Positions 21,701 through 31,900 of a stretch of 49,344 nt of DNA are shown here, piece by piece. Location of the stretch: contig NW_003106597.1 in assembly GCF_000003605.2 (NCBI RefSeq), positions 112,896 through 162,239 of the forward strand, written 5' to 3'. Within the stretch, counting starts at the first letter, position 1. Each line of letters begins with the position of its first letter. The position numbers and the translations under genes are program-made. The DNA comes from Saccoglossus kowalevskii (taxonomy: Eukaryota; Hemichordata; Enteropneusta; Harrimaniidae). The notes under the pieces are model-generated. The model saw only the letters and a list, made by a program, of their open reading frames with translations. It made no database searches and was not told the DNA's origin.

Positions 21701-22364
21701 AAATATGACGTAGTAATTGGATGCGACAACGTATCAACCTTGTTTTAGTTGTGATTCAAGACATTGAAAGTCATACGTAATATGAAGTATCTGTGTGCAA
21801 TATATCGACCTATTTACACAAACAGTTGTAGTTCGATACAGTGAATTATTATCTAGGTTGATGTGACGTTTCATAACTTGGCTTACTAAACAGTTTTGTA
21901 ATGAATGCCACATCACACAAAAGTAGATAACCAAGTGCCAAATTATGGATGCGCTCATCAGCTTAGATGTGGTAGATGATATATTACCCGATAAATGACT
22001 ATCAGTTATATCTAGAAATGTAAAATGTAAGTGTAAAAAAATGTAATCAATCATGTGATAGCCAGTCAAACTATTGCCACTTTTTCAACGCTAGTAATCT
22101 TGTACCGGGAATGCTTTTTTTTCACGCGATATATGAGAATACATAAAAGTCAAATTACAATAAGTGTAATTTTGAAATTGCTTTTGAAAATGTCGTTGCT
22201 AGGAAAGCGGATATCACGAATCTGTTTTAGATTTATGTAGAATCCTGGAAATACCAGGCATCGGGATATTATTTTCAAAAACATATGATTGCTACCCTGC
22301 TAGCCATGTTTTCAGTCATACACACAACATTTAAGTTTGACGAACATCATCAAATATAAATTGG
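21701..22364. other. Segment separating X1 and Y1
   Basis: About 650 bp present here but absent from the related 26010-26350 segment, where X and Y are adjacent. It is either an insertion here or a deletion there. No boundary repeats were recognised. Confidence 0.4.
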
Positions 22365-22455
22365 ATAGAATCTAAATGAGTATAATTTCACCAATTCAAA
22401 ATAAACGTTTTTAAATTGTCTATCATAGAATTTCAGATTTTTTATTTGGTTTAGC
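22365..22455. repeat. Paralogous segment Y1 (partner of 26260-26345)
   Basis: Shares CACCAATTCAAAATAAACGT (CACTAATTCGAAATAAACGT in the partner) and ATTTTTTATTTGGTTTA. On the minus strand both copies read NQIKN, YDRQ and KNVYFELV in one frame, but one soon meets a stop. Confidence 0.65.
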
Positions 22456-22572
22456 CAAGAGTGTTTTCCTTTTCTATGTTCGTTTGAATAAGCCTCGCGG
22501 TTTTTTTCGAATATTTTCGTAGACACAGGAATACAAATACTTACAGAAATATAAATTAATATTTTATTATTG

Positions 22573-23427
22573 AAGTAGAAATAATTACACACTCAAAGTA
22601 CACCACCACCACCAAAATAAGAGACTAGAAAAATCCATAAGAGCAATTCAAAATACAACAATTACAAGTACGCCACAGTATATAATCAAACACAAAAAAG
22701 GTATATGAATCTCATGAAGTACATAGGATGCTTCGAAACAGGTGAACACATCCTGCTCCCAATATGCTTCATTTTGGACTGTTTCCTTTATTCTGTTACC
22801 ATAATAAGCAATTCTTAGATTTGTGAATGGAACGTGTGTGAAACCATCTGGTTTTGGAATGGCAAACTGACACAGTCACCTGTACCAACTTTTCTAATAT
22901 CCCCAATATCTTTGTAGTTTATCGACATACAACTTCTGTGGTGACGCTGGCCTCTATCCGAATAAAAAATAACATTCAGCAGCAAGACAAATCTTTCACT
23001 AGGACACACACAAATTGTGGGAGTAACACACAGAGGGAGCCACGGCTTTGGCCAATACATAGCACGCATTCAGTGCATCTACATAATATGCCTTGTGTAC
23101 ATTTCTCAATGCTTGCGTTATCTCGGGTGAGGCAATTGTACTGTTCCATGCTCTTATCGATACTTTGTGAAACTGGAGCGTATCCTATCATTACAGTAAT
23201 AATGGCTTATCTTCGTTTCTGCGTACCGTGTCTTAGCCCGTTTCAAAATGAACCGATTATACGCACTGTATGCAATGACACTAGATACGTTATTGCTGTC
23301 AGCACTTTCAATTTACATTCAGCCTTGACAATGCTAGTGCCAGGAGTCATAACAATATTTCATCAAACGGCAAAAAAAATAGGCATTTCTAAATTGACAC
23401 AATATTGAATATTTAAAAAAATCAAAT
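22573..23427. repeat. Duplicated block B (partner of 20515-21466)
   Basis: Second copy of block A at an offset of about 2.06 kb. The longest open frame, 22854-23408 (+, 184 codons), overlaps the conserved core; minus-strand frames are also open. Differences between the copies in the core fall at all codon positions in the frames I compared by eye, so I see no sign of protein-level constraint. Confidence 0.88.
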
Positions 23428-24142
23428 ATCATACATTTCCCGGCGTTTAAGAGCTTTTAACGGTAACACTGTTAAATGACGGAATGTATGTTGGGTCAGT
23501 AGAGGACAAAAGGAAAGCTCATTACCATTATTCAAATGATCCCGCAATGCCAACAGCAACATAATGCGTTGTATATTTGGAATATCAACATAAAGTGCAG
23601 TTCGTTTCCCACCGACTGATTGCGTGTTTGTTTGGTGGTCTAATTTTGAAATAAAATTAACAATCGATTATTTATATTCAAAGAATTATATATCAACTCT
23701 AGCATTTATACATATCAGAGTAAAAATGTTAACAACATTTAAGTTTTAAATGTTTTAACAATGTCAACAACAGTCATCTCACGGGTGAGTTTTATGTCAA
23801 TCCGCGCGTGAAATCTTTCATTCCGAGAGTTATTTGAAGTCGGCTGTCTTATTTCTTATTCTAGTTTTAACGGTTTAGTATGGACTGTTGCATGTGTGAT
23901 AAATAGGTTATTCATTGTCAACATGAAACTATCGCGTTTTATGACAAGTTTTATAGTTCATGAGTTTAGCGAGCAAAAAAACTCGTAATATAACGCGATA
24001 TTTTATTGTTGGTGGCGAATAACTTCGACATTTTTCGTTTAAAGAATTCTGATATGCATTTTGTTTATGTTCGAACGGTAAACATCTGCAAAATCGGGAT
24101 TCCAAGGATATTTATTGTTATTACCCGGTTATTTGCGCACAC
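23428..24142. other. Intergenic DNA left of the gap
   Basis: AT-rich with no recognised feature. It ends at the run of Ns. Confidence 0.4.
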
Positions 24143-24890
24143 NNNNNNNNNNNNNNNNNNNNNNNNNNNNNNNNNNNNNNNNNNNNNNNNNNNNNNNNNN
24201 NNNNNNNNNNNNNNNNNNNNNNNNNNNNNNNNNNNNNNNNNNNNNNNNNNNNNNNNNNNNNNNNNNNNNNNNNNNNNNNNNNNNNNNNNNNNNNNNNNNN
24301 NNNNNNNNNNNNNNNNNNNNNNNNNNNNNNNNNNNNNNNNNNNNNNNNNNNNNNNNNNNNNNNNNNNNNNNNNNNNNNNNNNNNNNNNNNNNNNNNNNNN
24401 NNNNNNNNNNNNNNNNNNNNNNNNNNNNNNNNNNNNNNNNNNNNNNNNNNNNNNNNNNNNNNNNNNNNNNNNNNNNNNNNNNNNNNNNNNNNNNNNNNNN
24501 NNNNNNNNNNNNNNNNNNNNNNNNNNNNNNNNNNNNNNNNNNNNNNNNNNNNNNNNNNNNNNNNNNNNNNNNNNNNNNNNNNNNNNNNNNNNNNNNNNNN
24601 NNNNNNNNNNNNNNNNNNNNNNNNNNNNNNNNNNNNNNNNNNNNNNNNNNNNNNNNNNNNNNNNNNNNNNNNNNNNNNNNNNNNNNNNNNNNNNNNNNNN
24701 NNNNNNNNNNNNNNNNNNNNNNNNNNNNNNNNNNNNNNNNNNNNNNNNNNNNNNNNNNNNNNNNNNNNNNNNNNNNNNNNNNNNNNNNNNNNNNNNNNNN
24801 NNNNNNNNNNNNNNNNNNNNNNNNNNNNNNNNNNNNNNNNNNNNNNNNNNNNNNNNNNNNNNNNNNNNNNNNNNNNNNNNNNNNNNNNNN
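24143..24890. other. Assembly gap (748 Ns)
   Basis: Unresolved bases. It sits inside the region of duplicated blocks, which is where an assembler is most likely to fail. Nothing can be said about its content or true length. Confidence 0.99.
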
Positions 24891-25068
24891 TTGCAATAGT
24901 TAATTTGCAATTACACGGAAGTGATCAAACGCATCTACGGAATCAATTCCATTAGTATTAATACATGTAAAAAAAAGAAGATATAGCAATAACACAGTCG
25001 ACGACATTGGCACCTCAGTTCACAAAACAAGTACATTTCTCCTTTTGACATCCTTATTAAAACTTTCA

Positions 25069-25983
25069 TTAAGGTAGAGATGCAGTTTGCCCGACATGTA
25101 TTTTAATTAGTTAATTAGGAAACCAAGATGACCTCCCTTGTCCACAAAACTATATATTTTCAGAAAGCTTATTGTATGGATTTTAAAATTTTGTTAGTAT
25201 TTTTTTTATGGACACTATAGTTTGAAATATGAATAAAAATGTGCATTTTTGGTCAAAAGTGATTTAAAAAAAATAGCTTCTAAACTATGCTTCTGTTTCC
25301 TGTCAAAATAGGTTTACGGGTACATCTAATTACTATGAAGAAAGTGCCGTCTTGAAAACTGTCTACCGGTTGTCAATTTTGCAGGGCAGCAGTTCAAATT
25401 TCACTACTTTAAGTTTATGCATAAATTAACACCCAGGCTAGTTGTCTGTACGATTGTTGTAACACTGTTCAACCAAAAACAATGCCCCAACGGCGTTTTG
25501 AAGATAAACACATTGTCAATCATTTGTGAAAATTTCAAAACAATAGGTCAAAGCGTCTAGGAGCTATTTTCTTTAAAGTTCTGGGATGGGCACTAAAAAG
25601 AAGCTGAGATAATTGCTAATTTGCATAACAATTCACTCAGTAAGAAGTTTGCTAATGCTCATAATTAAAATGGCTGTAACAGTTCCAAATTTAAATGTAT
25701 TATCATTATGTAAAAAGTTAAATATTGTGCATAATATGGAGATCCCGTCATTACTTTTTTTCACCGTGTTTCTCTTTTAATATTTATGTACAGCCTTGCT
25801 CAATCTTGCTAAGCATTCAAAAGAGAGAATGTTTGCACCTGCTATCTATATATAATCGTCCTTTGAGTATGTTCCACTATTCACAATTCTACAAAATTTT
25901 AACAGTTTATAAGACTGTTTGAATAATAAAAAGCAAAAAAAGAATTCACTCTTAAGTGCCCACAAACCTGCGCTCTACCTTAA
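25069..25983. mobile_element. TTAA-bounded 0.9-kb non-autonomous DNA element, copy 1
   Basis: 915 bp flanked by TTAA at 25069-25072 and 25980-25983. Terminal inverted repeats begin TTAAGGTAGAG, with a following GATGCAG on the left against GCGCAGG on the right complement. The same element is at 45602-46473. Internal shared text includes CTCCCTTGTCCACAAAACTA, GGTCAAAAGTGATTTAAAAA and AACACCCAGGCTAGTTGTCT. Flanking DNA differs immediately outside TTAA. No transposase frame is present, so it would need one in trans; a piggyBac-type source is inferred from the TTAA target. Confidence 0.88.
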
Positions 25984-26009
25984 GTAAATGAAAGTTAAAT
26001 AAATCACAT

Positions 26010-26350
26010 GATCTACCAAAGTTTTCTCGTTTGATGATCTATGAATATTAAAAACGACCAAACCGACCAAAAAAGGAAGTTGTCATCATTTGTGTCAAAA
26101 ACAAAATCAGGCAAGTCACCCGTACTTGCATTAAACTTGACATCCAATATGAAATCACAATTCCTATATCGTTATACAATTCTTCCACATAATATTCAAT
26201 TCCAGCGATATATACTAAACGTATTTTTAAGGCAGTATATAAATATGATTCAATTACTAGCTATCAAATTGAGCATAATTGCACTAATTCGAAATAAACG
26301 TTTTTAGATTGTCTATCGTAGCATTTCCGATTTTTTATTTGGTTTACAGG
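26010..26350. repeat. Paralogous segments X2 plus Y2
   Basis: Contiguous counterparts of 21480-21700 and 22365-22455, lying just right of the 0.9-kb element. The order Y, X, then A/B on the minus strand recurs twice, suggesting an old tandem duplication of a larger unit. Confidence 0.65.
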
Positions 26351-27357
26351 AACATCTAAGCTAACTGTGCGCTGAATACATTGCAACGTTTGCGAACTAT
26401 ATATTATTTATAAATCGAATTATCTGCGCAGTATTCTTGAGTTTACTACTAAATTTAACATTAATCATAATCATAATACAACTGAGACAACATTGTAGAA
26501 GTGATTTTAAGGAGACTGATTCAGTAAGTTCATATGCATGTTTCGGTTTCGATTGTTCATGAGAAAATATAAATTGAGTGTATCAGGATGTGCTAAAACA
26601 ACATGCAATGCTGTGACTAGTACTTTGAGTGATAGAGTCATTTTTACCTGTCAGAAGATAATTATCTCTTAGACTATTCAAAAAGTGCCCACCTACAAAT
26701 AAGATTACGCGAATATTGTATTGTATCTGTAGAAATCGTCTTATTTTTTAATCCACAAACATCAAAATACCCTTATGTTTCAATCACTAGAGTCGTATTC
26801 CAGCTTTGTGTGATTCGAAGAAATACTCTCACTGACCCCTGAAACCATAAGAAGGACTTTAGTTGTGTACAGTTCATGAGAAGTCTTATCTAATATAATC
26901 AAGATGTCGAATTTATGTGACAACCTATGTTAAAGGTTGCGAACTTAGAAAGGGCTATGTTCGGTACAAATGAATAAAAAGTACTATTATATGCATATAG
27001 TTCGGTGTGTGAAACTTCTATTATCTGATTATAACTTCTAATTAAACCTAAATACGCACACAATTCACTTCTGCTACATTTATTGACATAATTTAGTCCC
27101 ATAAACCTATTTATCTGTAAGTGTTTTAATTCTAAAGATGAGAGTAACATACGGGGTAAATATATTTGTCTTCGTTTTGGTTGAACATTCACAGCATATG
27201 AGCACTTAGTAATGGTTTCGTGTTCACTTCATGATGTTTCGAAGCAATTAATTAGCTGCAGTAAGGATTGTGAAAACATGCAGAAATTCCGACTCAACTG
27301 TATAACGTCAAACAAACCAGAATATACTGTATGTGAATGAACTACGATATCTCGGAA
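26351..27357. other. Intergenic, nothing recognised
   Basis: AT-rich. A 97-codon minus-strand frame at 26899-27192 shows no domain. Confidence 0.4.
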
Positions 27358-27751
27358 TAATATGAGATCATTACGAGGATACCTCAAAGTATGCATGAAG
27401 ACAGTACAGCTGGAGTATCGATGCGCGGCGTACTATCTGAGTACATACTTTGAGGTATTCCCGTAATAACCTTATTATTATACATCTTTTCCTTCCAAGG
27501 ATACACAATGGAAATGCCGAAATCAAAAATATTTAGAACAAAAGCGAACGTCTTTGTGTTGAATCCGGTCAAACTTTGGCGGCAGCCATGTTTATTTTTA
27601 TTATTAGAGGACGCTTACGCGCGTAATCATTCCATATTTGGAATTCGCATTTCCTAATATGGTAGGATGGAAACATTCCGTAAAATATCGCAAAATTACG
27701 GCATGCTGTAATTTATGGCGTTACGGTGCCAGATGTATAATACAGTAAGTC
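27358..27751. mobile_element. Inverted-repeat element, copy 2 (of 10055-10539)
   Basis: Matches 10057-10410 for most of its length. It retains a hairpin absent from copy 1: ATTACGAGGATACCTCAAAG (27370-27389) opposite ACATACTTTGAGGTATTCCC (27443-27462). Copy 1 has lost the second arm, and the far right terminal repeat of copy 1 is not seen here. Confidence 0.65.
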
Positions 27752-28170
27752 TTATTACGCTTTGCCATGTTTGAGACTATCTCAGTTTTCACATACTTTT
27801 CACTAATAGACATGCTTCCATAAAGTGAAACGAGGTATTATTCCTATACATCGTATTATAATACAGTTTGGTTGTTTAGCCCGCGGCGTAGAAGACATGA
27901 ACTGTGTTATGTTTACATGTACCCATATACTAGGTTAGCGTCATAGAGATATTTAAATGTAATTTGACATATTTTTAATTTAATGAATGCGACAAGGCTT
28001 TGTACAGTACATTACAGCATTAGTTGCCGAGAAATGCAGAAAACGACTGAGTCCGAGACCGTTCTGTATAATATACAAATAACGCTTATTTTTAATCTCA
28101 TATGTGCATTAGTGATTAACCAATGTCAATGGTATTTTTTAGGAAATGTTGTAATCCGGCGTACTTGTAC

Positions 28171-28176
<6 letters not shown>

Positions 28177-28252
<76 letters not shown>
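28177..28252. repeat. (TA)38 microsatellite
   Basis: 76 uninterrupted bases of TA, about 55 bp before the candidate 5'-leader acceptor of the GPCR gene. Open frames of repeated Tyr-Ile across it are artefacts. Confidence 0.99.
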
Positions 28253-28255
<3 letters not shown>

Positions 28256-28307
28256 CACAGCATTAATCAATACAGTTGTACATGTTAACGCCTTTTTTTC
28301 TCCCCAT

Positions 28308-28309
28308 AG
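28308..28309 (+). promoter_or_regulatory. Candidate splice acceptor for the GPCR 5' leader
   Basis: CCTTTTTTTCTCCCCATAG ends at 28309: a strong pyrimidine tract with AG, preceded by a plausible branch-point-like GTTAAC. It suggests that the coding exon begins at 28310 with about 190 bases of leader and that a non-coding first exon lies further upstream. The alternative is a promoter in this interval; an ATTGG (inverted CCAAT) sits near 28335. Confidence 0.5.
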
Positions 28310-28371
28310 CAGAAGAGAAAGGACCACTATAGTTGATTGGTCCACTCTTGTTCGCGTACCCTATCTGTGAA

Positions 28372-28479
28372 ATGGAAGCGACCGCAAATGAAGACACGCA
28401 GTTAAACAGCACCATCCTTTATGCTGACACTGACAAGTTGGTACCACTGCATGCTGCATTCGTACTCTCCGATTTCTAA
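28372..28479 (+). CDS. Upstream ORF in the GPCR leader, 35 codons
   Basis: ATG at 28372 opens a 35-codon frame (starts MEATANEDTQLNSTILYAD) ending at TAA 28477-28479. It is in the same frame as the receptor ORF and is followed at once by TAG, TAA and TAA, so it cannot read through. If this leader is transcribed, the uORF lies 21 bases before the receptor ATG and could lower its translation. It resembles no known peptide. Confidence 0.4.
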   Translation: MEATANEDTQLNSTILYADTDKLVPLHAAFVLSDF

Positions 28480-28500
28480 TAGTAATAACGACCATTGACA

Positions 28501-28934
28501 ATGTCATCACAGCACAGTTTGAATAATACACTATCGGAGTGGCTTCGGCTCAAGGAGGCGTATCCGTCTTTGTTCGAATACGATGATTACAGTGACTATT
28601 ACGAGGTTAACTACCTTCCGGATGTCAGCGTGCCTGCCAAAATAGCTCTTTGCATCGTTTTAGGAATCATTACTATTTTTTGTGGATTGGGTAATACTTT
28701 ATTATGTATAACAATATTTCGCTTGAAGAGGCTTCGAAATGTCACTAACCTGTTTATTGCCAGCCTAGCTGTTTCCGACCTACTGGTGGCTGTTATATGC
28801 GCCCCACTGAGTCTTTACTATTACATAGTGCAAAACTGGGTATTTGGAACCGCGCTATGTACAATTGTGGGTACGGTGAAAAACGTATCATTGAACGTGT
28901 CCGTGAACACATTGCTAACCATCGGAATTGAAAG
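28501..28934 (+). CDS. PROKR-like: Rhodopsin-family GPCR, prokineticin-receptor-like, first coding exon (N-terminus to TM3)
   Basis: ATG at 28501 has A at -3; the in-frame TTG at 28495 is not a plausible start. Donor GTAAGT at 28935. The 144 complete codons give an extracellular N-terminus with sequon NNT (residues 9-11 region) and a Tyr/Asp-rich stretch (FEYDDYSDYYEVNY, 25-38), TM1 about 45-72 (N65 = N1.50), ICL1 RLKRLRNVTN, TM2 80-108 (LAVSD, D93 = D2.50), ECL1 W113, TM3 start C120 = C3.25, and ER at the E/DRY site, where the Arg codon is split by the intron. LRNVTNLFIASLAVSDLLVA and VSLNVSVNTLL are close to the pattern I know from prokineticin receptors (LRNLTNLLIANLAISD, VSLYVSTNALL). An intron at this E/DRY position is also what I recall for vertebrate PROKR genes. 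These receptors sit in the plasma membrane and usually couple to Gq. No further exon was found in the window. Confidence 0.92.
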
Positions 28935-31900
28935 GTAAGTATCAATTACTATTTTCTCGATTTTACCAACATCATTCGACACAGATGCGTAACACAATAC
29001 ACGCGTGTTTATCATTCGATATAGACAAAGGGGTATTGTTTATAAACTCAAACTATTTTGAATAACACTTCCGCTGTATTTGTTACCAACAAATATATGT
29101 ATTACATTTACATAAAACCCGCAAATACACGACAACTGTTTTTTTTTCAACCACGAGTTACATATAAGACATGTATTTTTTATATTCGAGAATATTTACT
29201 TTGACGTAAAGAGAGACGAAAATACACATCAAGTTACAACGTATTACATTACACTATAATATATCGGTTGCATTATAGTAAACTGTATTACATATATTAC
29301 ACTTTACGGTATTACATTATATATGTCAATATTTGTATTACGTTATTTGCTGTACATCACAAGACGATAGAGCATTACTCAGTTGTGCTCCGCCCATCTA
29401 GAAGTTTCATAATATTTTAATCTTGAATTCGGTAACGGTATTCGGTCTGAGAGGACATACACATAAAGCCACATCAATTCAAACGAACTCAAGCAAAACA
29501 ATACATTAGTAATATGTCTGATAACAAAACGAGTCTCAATTGCACTATATAGAAGAATGAGGTTCACCTAAAACGCATCAACCAATTGATGCATCATGCT
29601 TTATAAATATATTAATATCAAAACTAAACATACACAGTCCTTCAGGTTTGCTTGAACCGATACTATTTCGTGGTGTCATTATCTATGCCATTAGATACAA
29701 AACAATCTATTCGTCACTTCAACTAAACAATGTCAAGGTGTACGCTGCCATTGACACAAATCAGCGTGAAATAAAATAGACATGCTATTATTTGCACGTA
29801 AGCTTTACAATGTCTGGAAAACCAACAATGTTAATATCCGTAACTCAGGTCGAACTGTTTTTGAACTAATATTGTATTTTACGAAAAGACGTTGTCTTTA
29901 TGTTTATAATAATTGTCATTTAAGAGCGCCTGACGTTCAAGTTTTCTGACCCGAAATTGCATAAGTGGAACTTTGAAAAGCATCTAAGTAAAACTGAAAA
30001 GTTCAAACCATCAACGCATCGTACGTCCTTACAACATTTATACTTACATTTTTGTCTATATAGTACGAGGCTGGTCAGCAAAATATTCGCTGACATGAAT
30101 CATTCCACAATGAGTAATCCTTATATTATCGTTCCTTGTCTTATAAACACATTTCTTCCCATAGAAGTAGGACATTGCACACTATTGTCCAAACCGTGAC
30201 TCAACACCATTGCAAACAAGTCTTCCACGTAAATGCGACTTTAGATGTACGTGGGAAGATGGTCAAATCTGAAGGTGTCACAAATCAGCTGCATATTTGG
30301 TTGATAGCACCGATGGATGAAATGTATGCAGCAATGTCATTTTGATACTGTTCAACATTGTAACCATTACTACATATCAATAAATCAAATAGAATTCTCG
30401 AACACAAAACACAATATATTGTATAGCGTTTTGTACGCTACAACACAAGGATACTCCATTCCACGAGAAACACACCGTGACTCACTTCGTATGTAGACCA
30501 AATACAATATTTCTAGGGCAATTCTAAAATAAATTTGCTGAGCTAAATTCACCCTGCAGGGTCAGTAGTAAGGAAAACAATACACAATTATGTTGGTGTA
30601 GTTAGTTCACAACATGGAAGACTTTAATGTCGCTCATATCTCGTGGCCTATCAGTTAATTTGATGAATATTTTTTTTTGTATGGATGTATTATAATTCAA
30701 ATTTGCTGTGTGGAAACTGCTATCGTAACATTTTATTCACCGAAATACTACTGGCATCAGTCAGGTACTAATGTTTCGAACGTCGTGGCGTACAAGTACG
30801 CGTCGACAAGCTAGGTATCTTGTTTCACGTTAAATCGCCAAAACCGTTAAAACCGTTAAATTGTCCACACCGTTAAAACCATATGTCTAAAAATTATTTC
30901 CGCTAATCATTTCACGACCCCGACTATAAAATCCTCATTAAAACGCCTTTTAAGATTGGACATGTTTTTTCAATGCAGTGACTGGTGTCCGTACACTGAG
31001 TCGAACTATACACACATATGATTGTACAAATTTGAATGAGTTTTGCATACCTACAATTTTGTGTATGTCCTTAGCTAAGTACTATACTACTACACAATGG
31101 GTTTTATATTTTATACAAAATTTATATTTATACAAAACCTTAGCATAATTATCAACTGGTGTGATGGAATATTTTTATTGTATTGCTGGCATTGGGTTTT
31201 AGGTATATAACAGCCTAGCCTTGTCTGCTTGGAGCCTGTATGTGATGCCAGTGTTGACTATCTGTATACCGGAATAAAATAAACTATATTTATTTGTCTC
31301 AGATGCAACGGTGCCACTTATTTATGAGTCTTCAACAGGATCAGTGTTTAATTGCATAAGGCAGCAGAATTTGAATAAAAATAAATCTCCTAGACTTTAT
31401 TATTTGTGATGCTGACTTTATTGTTATTTAGATATGGTTCAAACTAGTATTATTGTAACTATATATTACCACTACGCAAACTTCCTGTCTATCAAATCCG
31501 GTAATCCATTTTTAGAACCGAATGACCGCGAAGACAATGCCACATAGCATAATTAGTCGAATATAAACTGCAGCGAGAAGGTCGATTGATGGATTTTCAT
31601 TTTGTTTTGTTTGTTTGTTTGTTTTTGTCTAATCATATTGACCAAATCATATCAAAAACAATGGGTAACAGCACCAGCAACCCTCGAGGATAATGTGATT
31701 GGTTTATCTTGAAAAGGGTATGTGGTGTTGTTTCTTTTCATTGTGCACGTGGGAGAGGGGTTATAATCGGATTACAAACTTGTGAGATGCCGAACTCGGA
31801 CAACTACAGTTAACTGAACGTAAACATGTATTTAACAATCCACAGTGAAAATTACATAAAACATAAATAAAACAAAATAAAACAAAATAAAATAAAACAT

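Noticed and set aside
24006-24910. Long open frames of nearly 300 codons on both strands
   Set aside because: They are produced by the run of Ns and contain no real sequence.
27983-28345. Open frames with Tyr-Ile repeats on both strands
   Set aside because: They cross the (TA)38 microsatellite; the same applies to 38955-39216.
28495-28500. Receptor start at 28495
   Set aside because: The codon there is TTG. The first in-frame ATG after four stops is at 28501 with A at -3.
30219-30258. Hairpin TCTTCCACGTA / TACGTGGGAAGA as a microRNA precursor
   Set aside because: Arms of about 11 bp are too short for a pre-miRNA.
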